This document shows, one piece after another, positions 21,723 through 30,832 of a DNA stretch of 64,000 nucleotides. This DNA comes from Paulinella micropora (taxonomy: Eukaryota > Cercozoa > Imbricatea > Euglyphida), in assembly GCA_009731375.1 (NCBI GenBank), contig BJOX01000008.1, positions 1,346,428 through 1,410,427 of the forward strand, written 5' to 3'. The notes under the pieces are model-generated. The model was not told the DNA's origin, did not search any database, and saw only the letters and a list, made by a program, of their open reading frames with translations. Position 1 is the first letter of the stretch; each line of letters starts with the position of its first letter. The position numbers were made by a program, and so were the translations under genes.

Positions 21723-22538
21723 TTAACGAGATTTTAACAAATTAAAAAATGATGAAAATAAATTAAAATAATTCGTCTCGCGATAAATCAACAATGTCAT
21801 AACAACGCCGAGCCCGTTGAGGTTAATCGGTTGGTCATTTTCGTCTGTTAAGTAAAACCGATAAACATTGTTTGAATTAGCGGACAGTCTTTTACCATAC
21901 TCCGACCCGCTTCCATCGTAGATAACAGAGCCAAACGGGATTTCATTCGCAGTGTATATTTCTTGGAGCACGTGGTTATCGCCTTCGCCGACGAGGTCGC
22001 TTTGTAAATACAATGTTTTTTCGCCCGTCAATATTATGACATTTGACGACTTTAGGTTATTATTGACAAAGAAATAAGTAGAAGACCGCTCAAACCCCAT
22101 AATTTCGTGGATACGAGTTTCGTCATCAAATACAAACCGCGGTTGAATGTTAATGGGGTTATTAGCAAGTGTAAACAATAACTTACCGTCTTCTGGGTCA
22201 GTGTTTGTGTTGTTGCTTGTTATTGTGTATGTGTAATGGTTTGGACTGTCTGCGGTCAGCACTTCGGCCAGCTTATTTTTTAAGTTGTTCATCGTATAGT
22301 TGCCCTCGGGTATCGTAATGAGCGCCTCGTTGCCGTTTTCACTCAGAGTAAAAGTGTTGTAAGGACTCGCCACAGAGTAATATGACTTTGGAACATGGAT
22401 ATGTAAAACTTTACAATGTGTTGGGTTGTCTAACCCCTTCATATCGATGGAGTGAGTGAAATTGCTGTCTGTGCCATTTATCCTATTTTTGCTGTTTATG
22501 TAATAGATACCACTACTTCGCCCGCCCTTATATTCCAT
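21723..22538 (-). CDS. Minor capsid (penton) protein
   Basis: About 271 residues from ATG 22538 (MEYKGGRSSGIYYINSKNRI). An N-terminal YYINSKNR...NFTHSID block, then HVPKSYYSVASPYNTFTL and ITIPEGNYTMNNLKNKL, is the signature of the single-jelly-roll penton protein of Polintons and PLVs (INS-NR / IPKSYY / NTF-L / IP-GNY). Expected to occupy capsid vertices. Intact. A longer reading from 22583 is possible but the conserved part starts at 22538. Between capsid and protease genes on the same strand. Confidence 0.8.
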   Translation of the reverse strand: MEYKGGRSSGIYYINSKNRINGTDSNFTHSIDMKGLDNPTHCKVLHIHVPKSYYSVASPYNTFTLSENGNEALITIPEGNYTMNNLKNKLAEVLTADSPNHYTYTITSNNTNTDPEDGKLLFTLANNPINIQPRFVFDDETRIHEIMGFERSSTYFFVNNNLKSSNVIILTGEKTLYLQSDLVGEGDNHVLQEIYTANEIPFGSVIYDGSGSEYGKRLSANSNNVYRFYLTDENDQPINLNGLGVVMTLLIYRETNYFNLFSSFFNLLKSR

Positions 22539-22592
22539 CAAAACTATACATAAGAAAATATTTTTTTGTTTTAATTGCTTCAAATAAATGGA

Positions 22593-24113
22593 TCAAAACC
22601 ATACCCGTTCTGTGCTTTCAACTTCCTTCTCTTTCAAATCAGTCCATCCGCTGGCGAATTTAAAACGGATTCCTTTCGCCCGCTCTAAAAGAAATCGCAT
22701 CGAGTGCCATCCGCAAGTATCACTCGTATCACTCTGTTGTTTTACTTGATTGACCTTCATTAATAAATAACTATCAAGACGGCTTTTATCTAACAGCTGT
22801 TTCATTTGATGCTGGAAAAGTTCAGTCGGCTCATATTCTGCTAGCGGGTCATAAACTTCAACAGCCCTGTCTCCATTCAAAGAAATCCAAACTGCTATCC
22901 AGTGTTGCCCTTTTTTGTTGCTCGGGTCTGTGTTCATTATGAAGCCGTATCGCTTTCTGCTTCCTGGGTTCAAAGTGTTGAGCTGGTCGCTGGGAACTGT
23001 GCCGAGAAACCCTTATGTTTTTTCATAATCTCATTTATTTCGTTCGTCATTAAACCTTTGCCTGTTCCATCTTGCGGAGTATCATTTTCTAAAGGCGGTG
23101 GTAGTGTATCTGTTGTGGGTTGTGTATCTGATGGTGGTGGTTGTGAGTCTGCTTGTAGTGCTTGTTGTTTCACTTCTGGGTTTGTCAACTCAAATATTAG
23201 CTGTTTAGCCTCTGGTGAATTAGGGGTTGGTTGTTGTAGCGGTGTGGTTGGTGGTTGTTTTGTCTGTGGTGTTTTCTTCTCTTTTAGAAGTTTATCTACT
23301 CTGTCCCAACCATCCTCAGGAGAAGTTATTTTTCTGTAAATTTTTGAGTGTATAACCATTGTTTCAATGTCTCGGAATAATTTTTCTTTTTACCTTTTGG
23401 TTTTATAATTTTAATATCAATACCTGCTTTTATGAGACTGGATACTACGGCGTGATTTTTAGGTTTTCCAGTAATTTTTCGTTTTAATCTCATACCATCT
23501 GTAAACATAGCATCAATAATTCTTTTTCTCATTTCGTCTTTCAAATCTTTGCTTGCTTATTTACTTCATCAGTTATATCAGTTATTCCGCTTGGAGATGA
23601 TTTTGGAGTGTGTTTTTGTGGCGTTTTTTCTTCGACAGGTGCTGTTAATAGTCCTTGCTTAGTTCTCCGTAATTCCTCAATAAGTCGTTGCTCTTTCCTG
23701 AGTTCTCGGTCCTTTTCATCCTGTCTTTCTTGTATGTCGGCTAATTCTTTGCGGTGTTGCCTCTTCCTTTCCTTGTCTTTTTCTTCAATGTCCGCTTTCT
23801 CCTTCTTGTCTATGGCTTTTATCTTTTCATATTTCTCCTGCTTGAGTTTATCTAAGTGGTCTTGAATTGCGGTTCTCGTGTTCTGTTCAATCTCCGACAG
23901 GCTTTGAACTTTTCGTAAGTTTTCCTTCTTTGTCTTCGCCCTCTTCGGCCTGCCTAAATATTTCATAAATAGCTTAACAATTTGAAGCTTTGATAAGCCA
24001 TTTGTCTTCTTTCTGAAGTTTAGATATGCTCGTTTGCCTTTTACTTTGATATATGGCCGACCATCCTTCGTTCTGTATATCCTCGGCGGTCGTTGTTTAA
24101 GTTTCTTTCGCAT
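22593..24113 (-). pseudogene. Adenain/Ulp1-type maturation protease with a long N-terminal region, at least three frameshifts
   Basis: Pieces in order on the - strand: 24113-23541 (MRKKLKQRPPRIYRTKDGRP start, GRPYIKVKGKRAYL, then a long Glu/Lys coiled coil), 23544-23326 (basic), 23359-22970 (Pro/Gln-rich linker ending GLMTNEINEIMKKHKGF) and 22973-22593 (catalytic part). The catalytic part shows HWIAVWI (His), VYDPLAEYEP (Asp) and SDTCGWHSMRFL (nucleophile Cys), the order of adenovirus-type cysteine proteases that process capsid proteins. The pieces abut or overlap by a few codons, which is best explained by indels in one gene of about 500 codons. The catalytic segment alone is open. Confidence 0.75.
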
Positions 24114-24193
24114 TTTATATTGATGTAAAAAAAATAATAGAAAGTTTAGTTTAATATTTGAAACCACCTCGGGGTTGTAGGGGCTTGTCCCTA

Positions 24194-24400
24194 CTAAAAT
24201 TTAAGTGCTCCACGACCTCGTTGCTTGCCGTATCTTTGTTTGGCCGCCGCCCTCGCTACACGGTCCGCATAAGGCATGCTGACATCGCTCAGAAAAGTAG
24301 CACCTTTGAAATCAATTGATTCTTCTTGATAAACCTATTAGCATCCATTATCGCTTGTCCGACTTTTTTCCAATTTACTTCACGACCATTATAATATATG
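24194..24400 (-). pseudogene. Small basic virion-type protein, frameshifted
   Basis: One frame encodes YYNGREVNWKKVGQAIMDAN then RFIKKNQLISKVLLF-stop. The next frame continues DVSMPYADRVARAAAKQRYG and ends GKQRGRGALKF-stop (24194-24196). No ATG was found in frame. The N-terminal DAN-FIKK-x-LIS-K pattern plus a C-terminal RGRG tail recalls a short protein commonly encoded beside the packaging ATPase in PLVs. Tentative. Confidence 0.4.
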
Positions 24401-24421
24401 AAAAAAATAATTAACAATAAA

Positions 24422-25243
24422 TTACAAAAATCGCTTATTAAAATTTTGCCTCAGTTCGTCCGATACCGCATCAACATACAAAAAGTTAAATCTCTCTTTC
24501 GTCGCCTCGTGGTATTTTTCGATGAAGTAGTCGAGGTCGTATCCGAGGTCCAGATGCTTATACACGAGTTCTATTTTATCAATGCTCTGACCAGGAAAAA
24601 TAAGGAGGTAGTCCAGCTGTTTAATCGCCTCGGGTCGTAAGTAGTTTAGATACTGCGAGCTCATAATCACTTTTGACTTGTAGTGTCTATTTTTTTTCAG
24701 CAGGTCGCTCACGGACTTATCTCTCAAGCCTGAGCCGAGGTCATCTAACACGAACACGACTTCTGGTGTAATGTATTTGCTCGGTCTCTCCACTTTTTCT
24801 CCTCCCTCCTGCTTCTTCTTTTCTTCTTTACCAAAATAAAGAAACTTCGGCTTCGGTTCTTCTTTCTCGTCCTGTACAATCTCGCCTTCTTGCTCCTCGT
24901 CTGGCTTGTTGAGCTTGTCTAACTCGTAATCGATTACACTGTAGCCTTCCGTTTTCAAGTATGTGTATATAGCCATCGGGTTGCCCTTCTTCTTGAAGTG
25001 CTTAACCATTTCTTTGTAGATGTAGTCCTTGTGTATTGTGCTGGCTATAATAACAATGCGGGTCTTTTTGTCGGTCGTTCGTTTCAGGATTTCGAACAGT
25101 GCGGTCGTCTTGCCGCTCTTCTTGCGAGCGAGAAGAAAAATATTAGCGAACGGCTCATCAAATAACTTATATCCTTTTGCCAACTTGTCTCCATCTCCGT
25201 TTTGCTTGACTGGTCTAACTCGTATATCGTTAATTTTTTCCAT
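24422..25243 (-). CDS. FtsK/HerA-type genome-packaging ATPase
   Basis: 273 residues from ATG 25243 (MEKINDIRVRP). Walker A is FLLARKKSGKTTAL (about residues 34-47), Walker B VVFVLDDLG (about 155-163), and a polar sensor segment IMSSQYLNYL follows. A charged, Glu/Lys-rich insertion (about 105-145) separates the halves. This is the A32-like DNA translocase that pumps viral DNA into preformed capsids. Intact, which contrasts with its neighbours. The upstream ORF ends 17 bases before this start. Confidence 0.85.
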   Translation of the reverse strand: MEKINDIRVRPVKQNGDGDKLAKGYKLFDEPFANIFLLARKKSGKTTALFEILKRTTDKKTRIVIIASTIHKDYIYKEMVKHFKKKGNPMAIYTYLKTEGYSVIDYELDKLNKPDEEQEGEIVQDEKEEPKPKFLYFGKEEKKKQEGGEKVERPSKYITPEVVFVLDDLGSGLRDKSVSDLLKKNRHYKSKVIMSSQYLNYLRPEAIKQLDYLLIFPGQSIDKIELVYKHLDLGYDLDYFIEKYHEATKERFNFLYVDAVSDELRQNFNKRFL

Positions 25244-25259
25244 CGTCGCTATATTTTTA

Positions 25260-25631
25260 TCAAGCAAGAAATTCTAAACAAATAACAATTCTTCCAGCTA
25301 GCGGGTCAGTCTCAATATTACCGCTGTCAGTTTTAAGCACTTTAAATGTGTAAACCCCGTCAGACCAACCTACTACCCCCAAGTTGTAGCCGAGATTTGA
25401 AATGTTTGCCGTGGTGCTGTCTGCGAATGTGCCAATAATCCCGATGCGGTCCATATAAAGGATTTTTGTTTTCGTCTCGGCTGAATTATTCATGTAGTGG
25501 ATAAACTTAACATTCATTCTAGTCGGTGTAAAGTTCATTCTAATGTTTTTGTCGAATGTCTTGCTACCATTAACCCCGCCTGGAAAATCATTACTCAGAA
25601 AAATAATCTTCTGGTATTTGAACTCACTCAT
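25260..25631 (-). CDS. Small beta-rich protein of the virion cluster, unknown
   Basis: 123 residues (MSEFKYQKIIFLSNDFPGG...), no membrane segment, Asn/Thr-rich beta pattern, C-terminus AGRIVICLEFLA. Family not recognised. Its place directly upstream of the ATPase on the same strand suggests a structural or assembly role. Promoter-like AATATATTATACACAATATAG lies just upstream of the ATG. Confidence 0.55.
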   Translation of the reverse strand: MSEFKYQKIIFLSNDFPGGVNGSKTFDKNIRMNFTPTRMNVKFIHYMNNSAETKTKILYMDRIGIIGTFADSTTANISNLGYNLGVVGWSDGVYTFKVLKTDSGNIETDPLAGRIVICLEFLA

Positions 25632-25876
25632 ACTATATTGTGTATAATATATTATGTTATTAATATTATTATTTGTGTGCTCTGTGTTAGGTCGGACTGC
25701 TTGTGATTTCTATTCGCGGGTCAGTGATAAAAAAGTGAAAGTTGTGTTTATCGTATTCAAAAAGGAATAGAAACAAAATTTAAATGTGTTTTCATAAATA
25801 ACGGAAATAATGCTTGTCGTAGTTTTGATGAAGCTATTTCGCTAATCTGTGCTGGTGATGCTTCTTGGTATAAAAC
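25632..25876. other. AT-rich intergenic region
   Basis: TATTATTAATAT-rich DNA at 25640-25670, then a short open frame on the + strand (about 25741-25904, SCVYRIQKGIETKFKCVFIN and onward) without ATG, overlapping the next gene. Not supported as a gene. Confidence 0.3.
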
Positions 25877-26200
25877 TCAACTATATGAATGCTCACTTTT
25901 TTGAACTAGAAGGCGAAGGAAGGCAGATGCCGATAAGGTCAAAATACCTACATAAGTGTTAGCAACCTCACACGGCAAGTTCTTTTCAGATAGCCTCACG
26001 ATACAAAGGGTTATAATTGCGATAATGATAGCCATTTGAAATAAGGACTTAATAAGTCTGCTGTCGGTTGGTCTATTTTTTATACAACAACAATTCCAGT
26101 TATCTTCTAATTCGTGCTCTATATTTTTTTCCTCAGCTTTTAGTTCTACTTCAAGAACACGAGACTTTAATTCGGGAGTTAGTTCGCTATCCATATCCAT
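25877..26200 (-). CDS. Small membrane protein
   Basis: 107 residues. An acidic N-terminal helix (MDMDSELTPELKSRVLEVEL), a short CCC motif, then two hydrophobic segments: MAIIIAIITLCIV (about residues 57-69) and a weaker one near YVGILTLSASAFLRLLV (83-99). Likely a two-pass membrane protein adjacent to the fibre gene. The RPTDSRLIKSLFQ block before the first segment is similar to small membrane proteins I recall beside fibre genes in other PLVs. Function unknown. Confidence 0.5.
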   Translation of the reverse strand: MDMDSELTPELKSRVLEVELKAEEKNIEHELEDNWNCCCIKNRPTDSRLIKSLFQMAIIIAIITLCIVRLSEKNLPCEVANTYVGILTLSASAFLRLLVQKSEHSYS

Positions 26201-26222
26201 AATAGGTGGCGGTGGATGTAAT

Positions 26223-26873
26223 CTAGGGGGTATTAGAAGGAAATATAACTGCTCTGATTTCTGCTAATTGGTTTGCTTGGTCTTGTAATATATTAAGTAA
26301 AAGTTTATTTTCTTTTTCTAAATTAACTACCTTTTCCGCCATATGTTGAAAAGCGCTAACCAATATCGGTATAAATTCCATATATGATACTCCTTCAAGG
26401 TTGCTTTCCCCATCATCTGCCTTCATTCCACTTTCAGATACAAATTCGGGAAACACTTTTTTAACCTCGTCGGCAATAAATCCGTGGTTCTTTCTTTCTT
26501 TTTTCTCGTCTGATTTCCAATAATATGAACAGCAGTTTATTTTCATTAGTTTTTCACAACAATCCATGCAGTCTAATGTTTCAATATCCGATTTTACTCT
26601 TCTATCTGAACCAGAAGATCAAACATTAGCATTTAATTGTTGATAAATCCATCCACCACTCGGATTTCCGTTTGAGTTTGAAGTATTAAAGAATGTTAAA
26701 TTTCCATCAGTACATAAACAAGAATAATTGCCACTAACATTTCCTTTCAATTGAATAAGTGGTTCGTATAACTCGACCTCTGACTTATCGTTGTAGCCCT
26801 TCCACCGCTTACTGATATTGATATTCCAGCATTCGCCGTTAATAATCCTGATGATGTTAGTGTTGAAGAGCAA
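26223..26873 (-). pseudogene. Fibre protein, C-terminal S74 intramolecular chaperone region
   Basis: 26873-26619 carries the last beta-structured part, and sense continues SSGSDRRVKSDIETLD past one stop into 26567-26223. That frame has KSDEKKERKNHGFIADEVKK, VFPEFV, YMEFIPILVSAFQ and a terminal coiled coil. DRR-KSDI ... GFIADEV ... L--a-Q is the signature of the peptidase S74 endosialidase chaperone, which trimerises fibres and self-cleaves. The expected catalytic Ser at the chaperone start is compatible with SDRRVKSDI. A stop or indel near 26600 separates the two pieces. Confidence 0.75.
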
Positions 26874-26884
26874 GTCATAGCACT

Positions 26885-28460
26885 CTAAGCATAAATTATT
26901 CCACTTCCCTTAGAATAAAAATTTAAGTCTTGATTAGTATTGCTTCCCGCAGCATATACTGAATTATAACCAAATCCCACACCCTGTGTCCCGTTGCTAT
27001 GTCTAAATTCAATACCCCCAGAAGATTGACCAAGGTTTGCGGTGGCATATAAACCTACTGATGATGCGTGCGACCCACTTCTTGCTTTTCCTCTTATATC
27101 TACCGTGCTATTAACAACGGATATGCCCGCATTTGCCGTTATCAACCCCGCAGTGCTTATGTTCATCGCTTCACTCATTGTTATTGCTTGTCCGAGTGTT
27201 CCCCCATTTTTGTAATTAAAACTGAGTTTGTTTGCGTATTTCGCTATTTGGAAATTTGATGACGTGTTCGAAGATAATATACTCGTGCCGTTATAATAAC
27301 AATCAAAATACAAATTAATATTGTCTTGCCCCCAGTTCAATAATTGGAATATAGTATAAACGGATGTATGGACGAATGCTTGTATGTACGGGCCATTCAT
27401 ATTGTATTTAGTTCCGTATAATTCTAAGCCACCTGTTGCGGCTGTGCCTTTTGTATTCCTACCTATTATACACGGGATGCCGAGAGAAGTCGCTAATATT
27501 CCACTGAATTCCTTCGTTCCTGACAGTGTCTGTGTTCCACTTAATTTCACATTTTGTCCGTCTAAAGTGTCTACATTTGCCCCATCTGTTGATGCTGATG
27601 GAGTGGCTAAGTTTTTTATGCTTTGGCTTTTCATATCAACTCCCGCATTCGCCGTTATCAATCCGCTGGCTGTTGATTTAGTTCCTGTTAATACCACTCG
27701 CAGTTATTAATCCGCTGGCCGTTATGGTTCCGCTCGTTGTTAATGAGTAGCCTGTGATATTTCTAACATTCGTTATATCATAATTGAACGTCTCATAATA
27801 AAAATACAAACTGGCTATACGGGGTTGACTTCTAAATGAAGTTCCGCCGCTCCCCGTCTTATTCACTATAAATATAACATATCTAGCGGTAGCATTTGAA
27901 GCGGGGTTATATGTTTTCGTCGTTTGACTTGCCCAAGCCTCCCCGCTCCTGCTATCCCATAAAGTGTACGTAATGCTATCCGCACTTGTTCCAACATACC
28001 AAATACTCGGGGTAGTTTCAATAAAATTCGCAGACGAAGACCGCACATAATATGTTTTTATCCTGTATATCGCCCCTAAATCTATTTTTATATATTCTCC
28101 TGTGTACCCTATTCCTCATAATGTGTTCGTTGTCGCGGGAGTTCTTGTATATACTCCCGTCGTGTCGTTATAGTATATAGCAGTCGTCCAATAATCATTT
28201 TGACTAGCATTAAAAGCATAATAAGCGGGGTTATATTCATCTGAAGCAGAAGCAATAAAGCCTCCTGAATTGTTCGCCGTCATAGCCTGCGGGGCTGTAT
28301 ATAGAGTAAAAGCAGAAGCCCCGTATTTTACATCCCCTGTCATTGTTCCACCTGATAAAGCAAGAAAGGCTAATGACCCTGTGGAATTTACCCAGTTTGT
28401 GCCGTTGTATGTTAATAGTTGTCCATTCGCGGGAGTTGTAATAACTACATCGCTATGTGT
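26885..28460 (-). pseudogene. Fibre protein, central region, frameshifted
   Basis: Frames 27697-26885, 28046-27678 and 28545-28116 are consecutive. They are Gly/Ser/Thr/Asn-rich with repeated GLITANAG / ITASGLITA motifs, as in trimeric beta-helical fibres. Indels occur near 28110, 27690 and 26880. Presumably the receptor-binding shaft; inferred from position and composition. Confidence 0.65.
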
Positions 28461-29487
28461 ATCTATTGACCCATCTGCGGAAACTTTCGCCTTATTCGCA
28501 TCATGTTCTGTAAATAGAGTTGGGACAGTCCTTCCATTTAGTTGATTTACATTTGTAATGCTTTAACTATTCATGTTTAATCCCCCAGTCATGTCTGTTC
28601 CATCTAATCTTAGAAATGGAGAGTTCTGGTTCCGCAATTGCCCAGTGCTATAAATGAGCAATTGATTGTCTGCCGCAGTTGATATGATAACGTCGCTGTG
28701 TGTGTCTATGCTACCATCGGCTGATATTTTCGCTTTATTCGCATCATGCTCTGTAAATAAGCTTGAAACAACTCGCCCATTTAGCGAACCCACATTTGTT
28801 ATGTTTGGACTATTCATGTTTAATCCCCCAGTCATGTTTGCTGTTCCATCTAATCTAAGAAAAGGAGAGTTCTGGTTCCGCCATTGCCCAGTGCTATAAA
28901 TGAGCAATTGATTGTCTGCTGCTGTTGATATGACAACATCGCTGTGTGTGTCTATGCTACCATCGGCGGACACTTTCGCTTCATTAGCGTATAACAACTC
29001 GGCCATTTAGCGAACCCACATTCGTAATGTTTTGACTATTCATGTTTAATCCCCCAGTCATGTTTGCTGTTCCATCTAATCTAAGAAACGGGGAGTTTGT
29101 ATTTCTCCATTGCCCAGTGCGATAAATGAGCAATTGATTGTCTGCTGCTGTTGATATGATAACATCGCTGTGTGTGTCTATGCTACCATCGGCGGACACT
29201 TTCGCCTTGTTCGCATCGTGCTCTGTAAACAAAGTTGAGACAGACCTGCCATTTAATTGACCTACATTTGTAATGTTTTGGCTGTTCATATTTAACGCTC
29301 CCGTCATGCTAGCTGTTCCATCTAATCTCAGAAAAGGCGATGTCGTGTTTCTCAATTGCCCTGTTGAATAAATAAGCAATTGATTGTCTGCAGCTGTTGC
29401 TATGGACACATCGCTGTGCGTGTCTATGCTTCCGTCGGCGGACACTTTATCATTATTCGCCTCGTGTTCTGATCCAAGTATCGACAT
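28461..29487 (-). pseudogene. Fibre protein, tandem repeats of about 80 residues
   Basis: Four to five copies of a unit of about 240 bp, visible at nucleotide level by TCTATGCTACCATCGGC-type segments near 28457, 28700, 28939, 29178 and 29421. The unit peptide contains NITNVGSLNGR, SADGSIDTHSDV, STAADNQLLIYSTGQ and FLRLDGTANMTGGLNMNS. Copies are highly similar, so recent unequal exchange is likely. One copy has an internal deletion near 29000, which shifts the frame. Confidence 0.8.
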
Positions 29488-30070
29488 CTTTTGTATTTAG
29501 TAAATTTACTCCCGTAATATTCAAAGTCCCTAGCATACTAATGTTGCCTGACTCGTCCACACTTATAGGAAATGTTTTATTCACCCAGTTGAAAGTATTG
29601 TGTGTTAGATAACTATTCGCAGCGATTGGTAATGTAATGACTACATCGGAGAGTGTGTCAATTGACCCTAGGTAGGTATTCCTCCATTTTCCGTCAACAT
29701 CGTTGTAAGTTAAGTATTGACCGACCGCTTGTGCTGATATGTTTGTGTCTAACAAATTGACTAGGCTGGTTTGATGCGGATTACTCGTATTAGAGCGGTG
29801 TTGAGTTGAGGCTTTGACTTCGTCGTTGTCCCTCACTCGTTGTTCTGTGTAGTATAAATTTTGTCCTTCTTTGATGTCCCCTGTGCTTTTGGTTGACAGT
29901 CGTGTATCAAATCGGCTGTCAGTATAGTAGAGGTTTATGGGGTTGGAATCTTCTGGCACTCTGTCTGTATTTAAGCCCACTATGTTTGTATTAGTTAAGT
30001 CTAAGTTTGCAATTGAAAGGCTGTCTGTGGAGATTTCATTAAGACCTAATAAACTTTTGAATTGACTCAT
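29453..30070 (-). pseudogene. Fibre protein, N-terminal region
   Basis: ATG 30070 (MSQFKSLLGLNEISTDSLSI). It contains two NLYYTDSRFDTRL / NLYYTEQRVRDND repeats, the EG-NLYYT-x-R motif common in phage and viral tail fibres, and SLVNLLDTNI. It is the start of a fibre gene of about 3.85 kb reaching 26223, the longest protein of the element. Frame breaks at about 29470. Confidence 0.75.
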
Positions 30071-30152
30071 TGAACCAAAACCGGAGGAAGTATTATATTT
30101 GTTAAAAATTGTTTATTAATAAAAACTAAATAATATTATTTTGTATATTAAT

Positions 30153-30374
30153 ATAAACAACAAACTTGGAGGTTCGGAGGCGAAGTCTCTGAAAAAATGC
30201 AGAGAGGTAATAGAGAGGTCGCGATGAAGAATCTTGAAAAGTGTTGGGAGGCGAAGAAGAACAAGGATCCTCTTCCTGATACGAAGGGCCGGAAGGTCGT
30301 AGGTCGTAAGGATTGCACAAATTTGCGTAGTCACTACCGGCATGCTTTTTATGTTATTAAAAGTCGTAGTAAAT
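30153..30374 (+). CDS. Short basic ORF at the viral right edge
   Basis: 73 residues (MQRGNREVAMKNLEKCWEAK, then KNKDPLPDTKGRKVVGRKDC). No known domain. The DPLPDTKGR part recurs, on the opposite strand, at 39870-39898 in a different context, so at least that portion belongs to a repeated or inverted segment. It could be a real small gene of the PLV or a fragment of the next element. Confidence 0.3.
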
Positions 30375-30832
30375 AGCAAAAACAACTTTTATTAGTTTAT
30401 ATTAATATAATAATGCATTTTGACTACTTAAATATAGCCTACGGCAACGCAAAGATAGCTGTACTACACATTCCAGACTGCTATGTGCCTGACGGTAAAG
30501 TCCGCTTCCCCAGGCTGTGTAGCCGCGAATTAAGTAACAAAACGACGCAAAGCTGCAAAAAGAAAGCAAATTATAAATTGTCTGTGTTTTCCCGCCTCCG
30601 GTGGCACTTGGAGCGCCACCGGACTGCGTACGCAGGCTACCGCGCCACCCCGTGATACCCTCGTCAGGAGGGCAAGTCCGAATCCTAGCGCGGTACAACA
30701 CAAATTACACAACGAAATCAATCATAAACAGTAAAGTCAAGAGAGAAAATGAAAGTTAATGCTTTCTCCTGCCTCCGGTGGCACTTGTGGCGCCACCGGA
30801 TGCGAGTATGCTACCTTGTACACGCTAACGGT
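30375..30832. repeat. Left inverted-hairpin region
   Basis: Two hairpins with arms CCGGTGGC/GCCACCGG at 30598-30622 and 30776-30800, both preceded by C(C/T)GCCTC. A third imperfect stem, TACCGCG/CGCGGTA, spans 30638-30695. A frame from 30413 (MHFDYLNIAYGNAKIAVLHI and onward, 80 residues) runs through the first hairpin; it is not supported as a gene. Confidence 0.6.

Larger units (their letters stand above)
11030..30385. mobile_element. Endogenous Polinton-like virus (PLV), about 19 kb, decaying
   Basis: An AT-rich block with a coherent small-dsDNA-virus gene set: protein-primed PolB, ExoX-C-like protein, double-jelly-roll-size capsid protein, penton, adenain-type protease, FtsK/HerA ATPase, lipase and S74 fibre. 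Replication genes are on the + strand and virion genes mostly on the - strand, compactly arranged. Polymerase, capsid, protease and fibre carry frameshifts, while large retrotransposon ORFs elsewhere in the window are intact, so the breaks are not simply read errors. No integrase or clear terminal inverted repeats were found. Boundaries are approximate, judged from composition and the outermost viral-like frames. Confidence 0.8.

Noticed and set aside
25741-25904. Small + strand ORF (CVYRIQKGIETKFKCVFIN...)
   Set aside because: No start codon, overlaps the membrane-protein gene, no recognisable domain.
30413-30655. 80-residue frame MHFDYLNIAYGNAK...
   Set aside because: It runs through a hairpin and ends in repeat-derived residues, with no homology recognised. 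Kept only as a note in the left-hairpin entry.
30638-30695. tRNA gene
   Set aside because: A 7-bp terminal stem and a CCGAATCC segment are present, but the total length is only 58 nt with no D arm or anticodon arm. More likely another hairpin of the local family.
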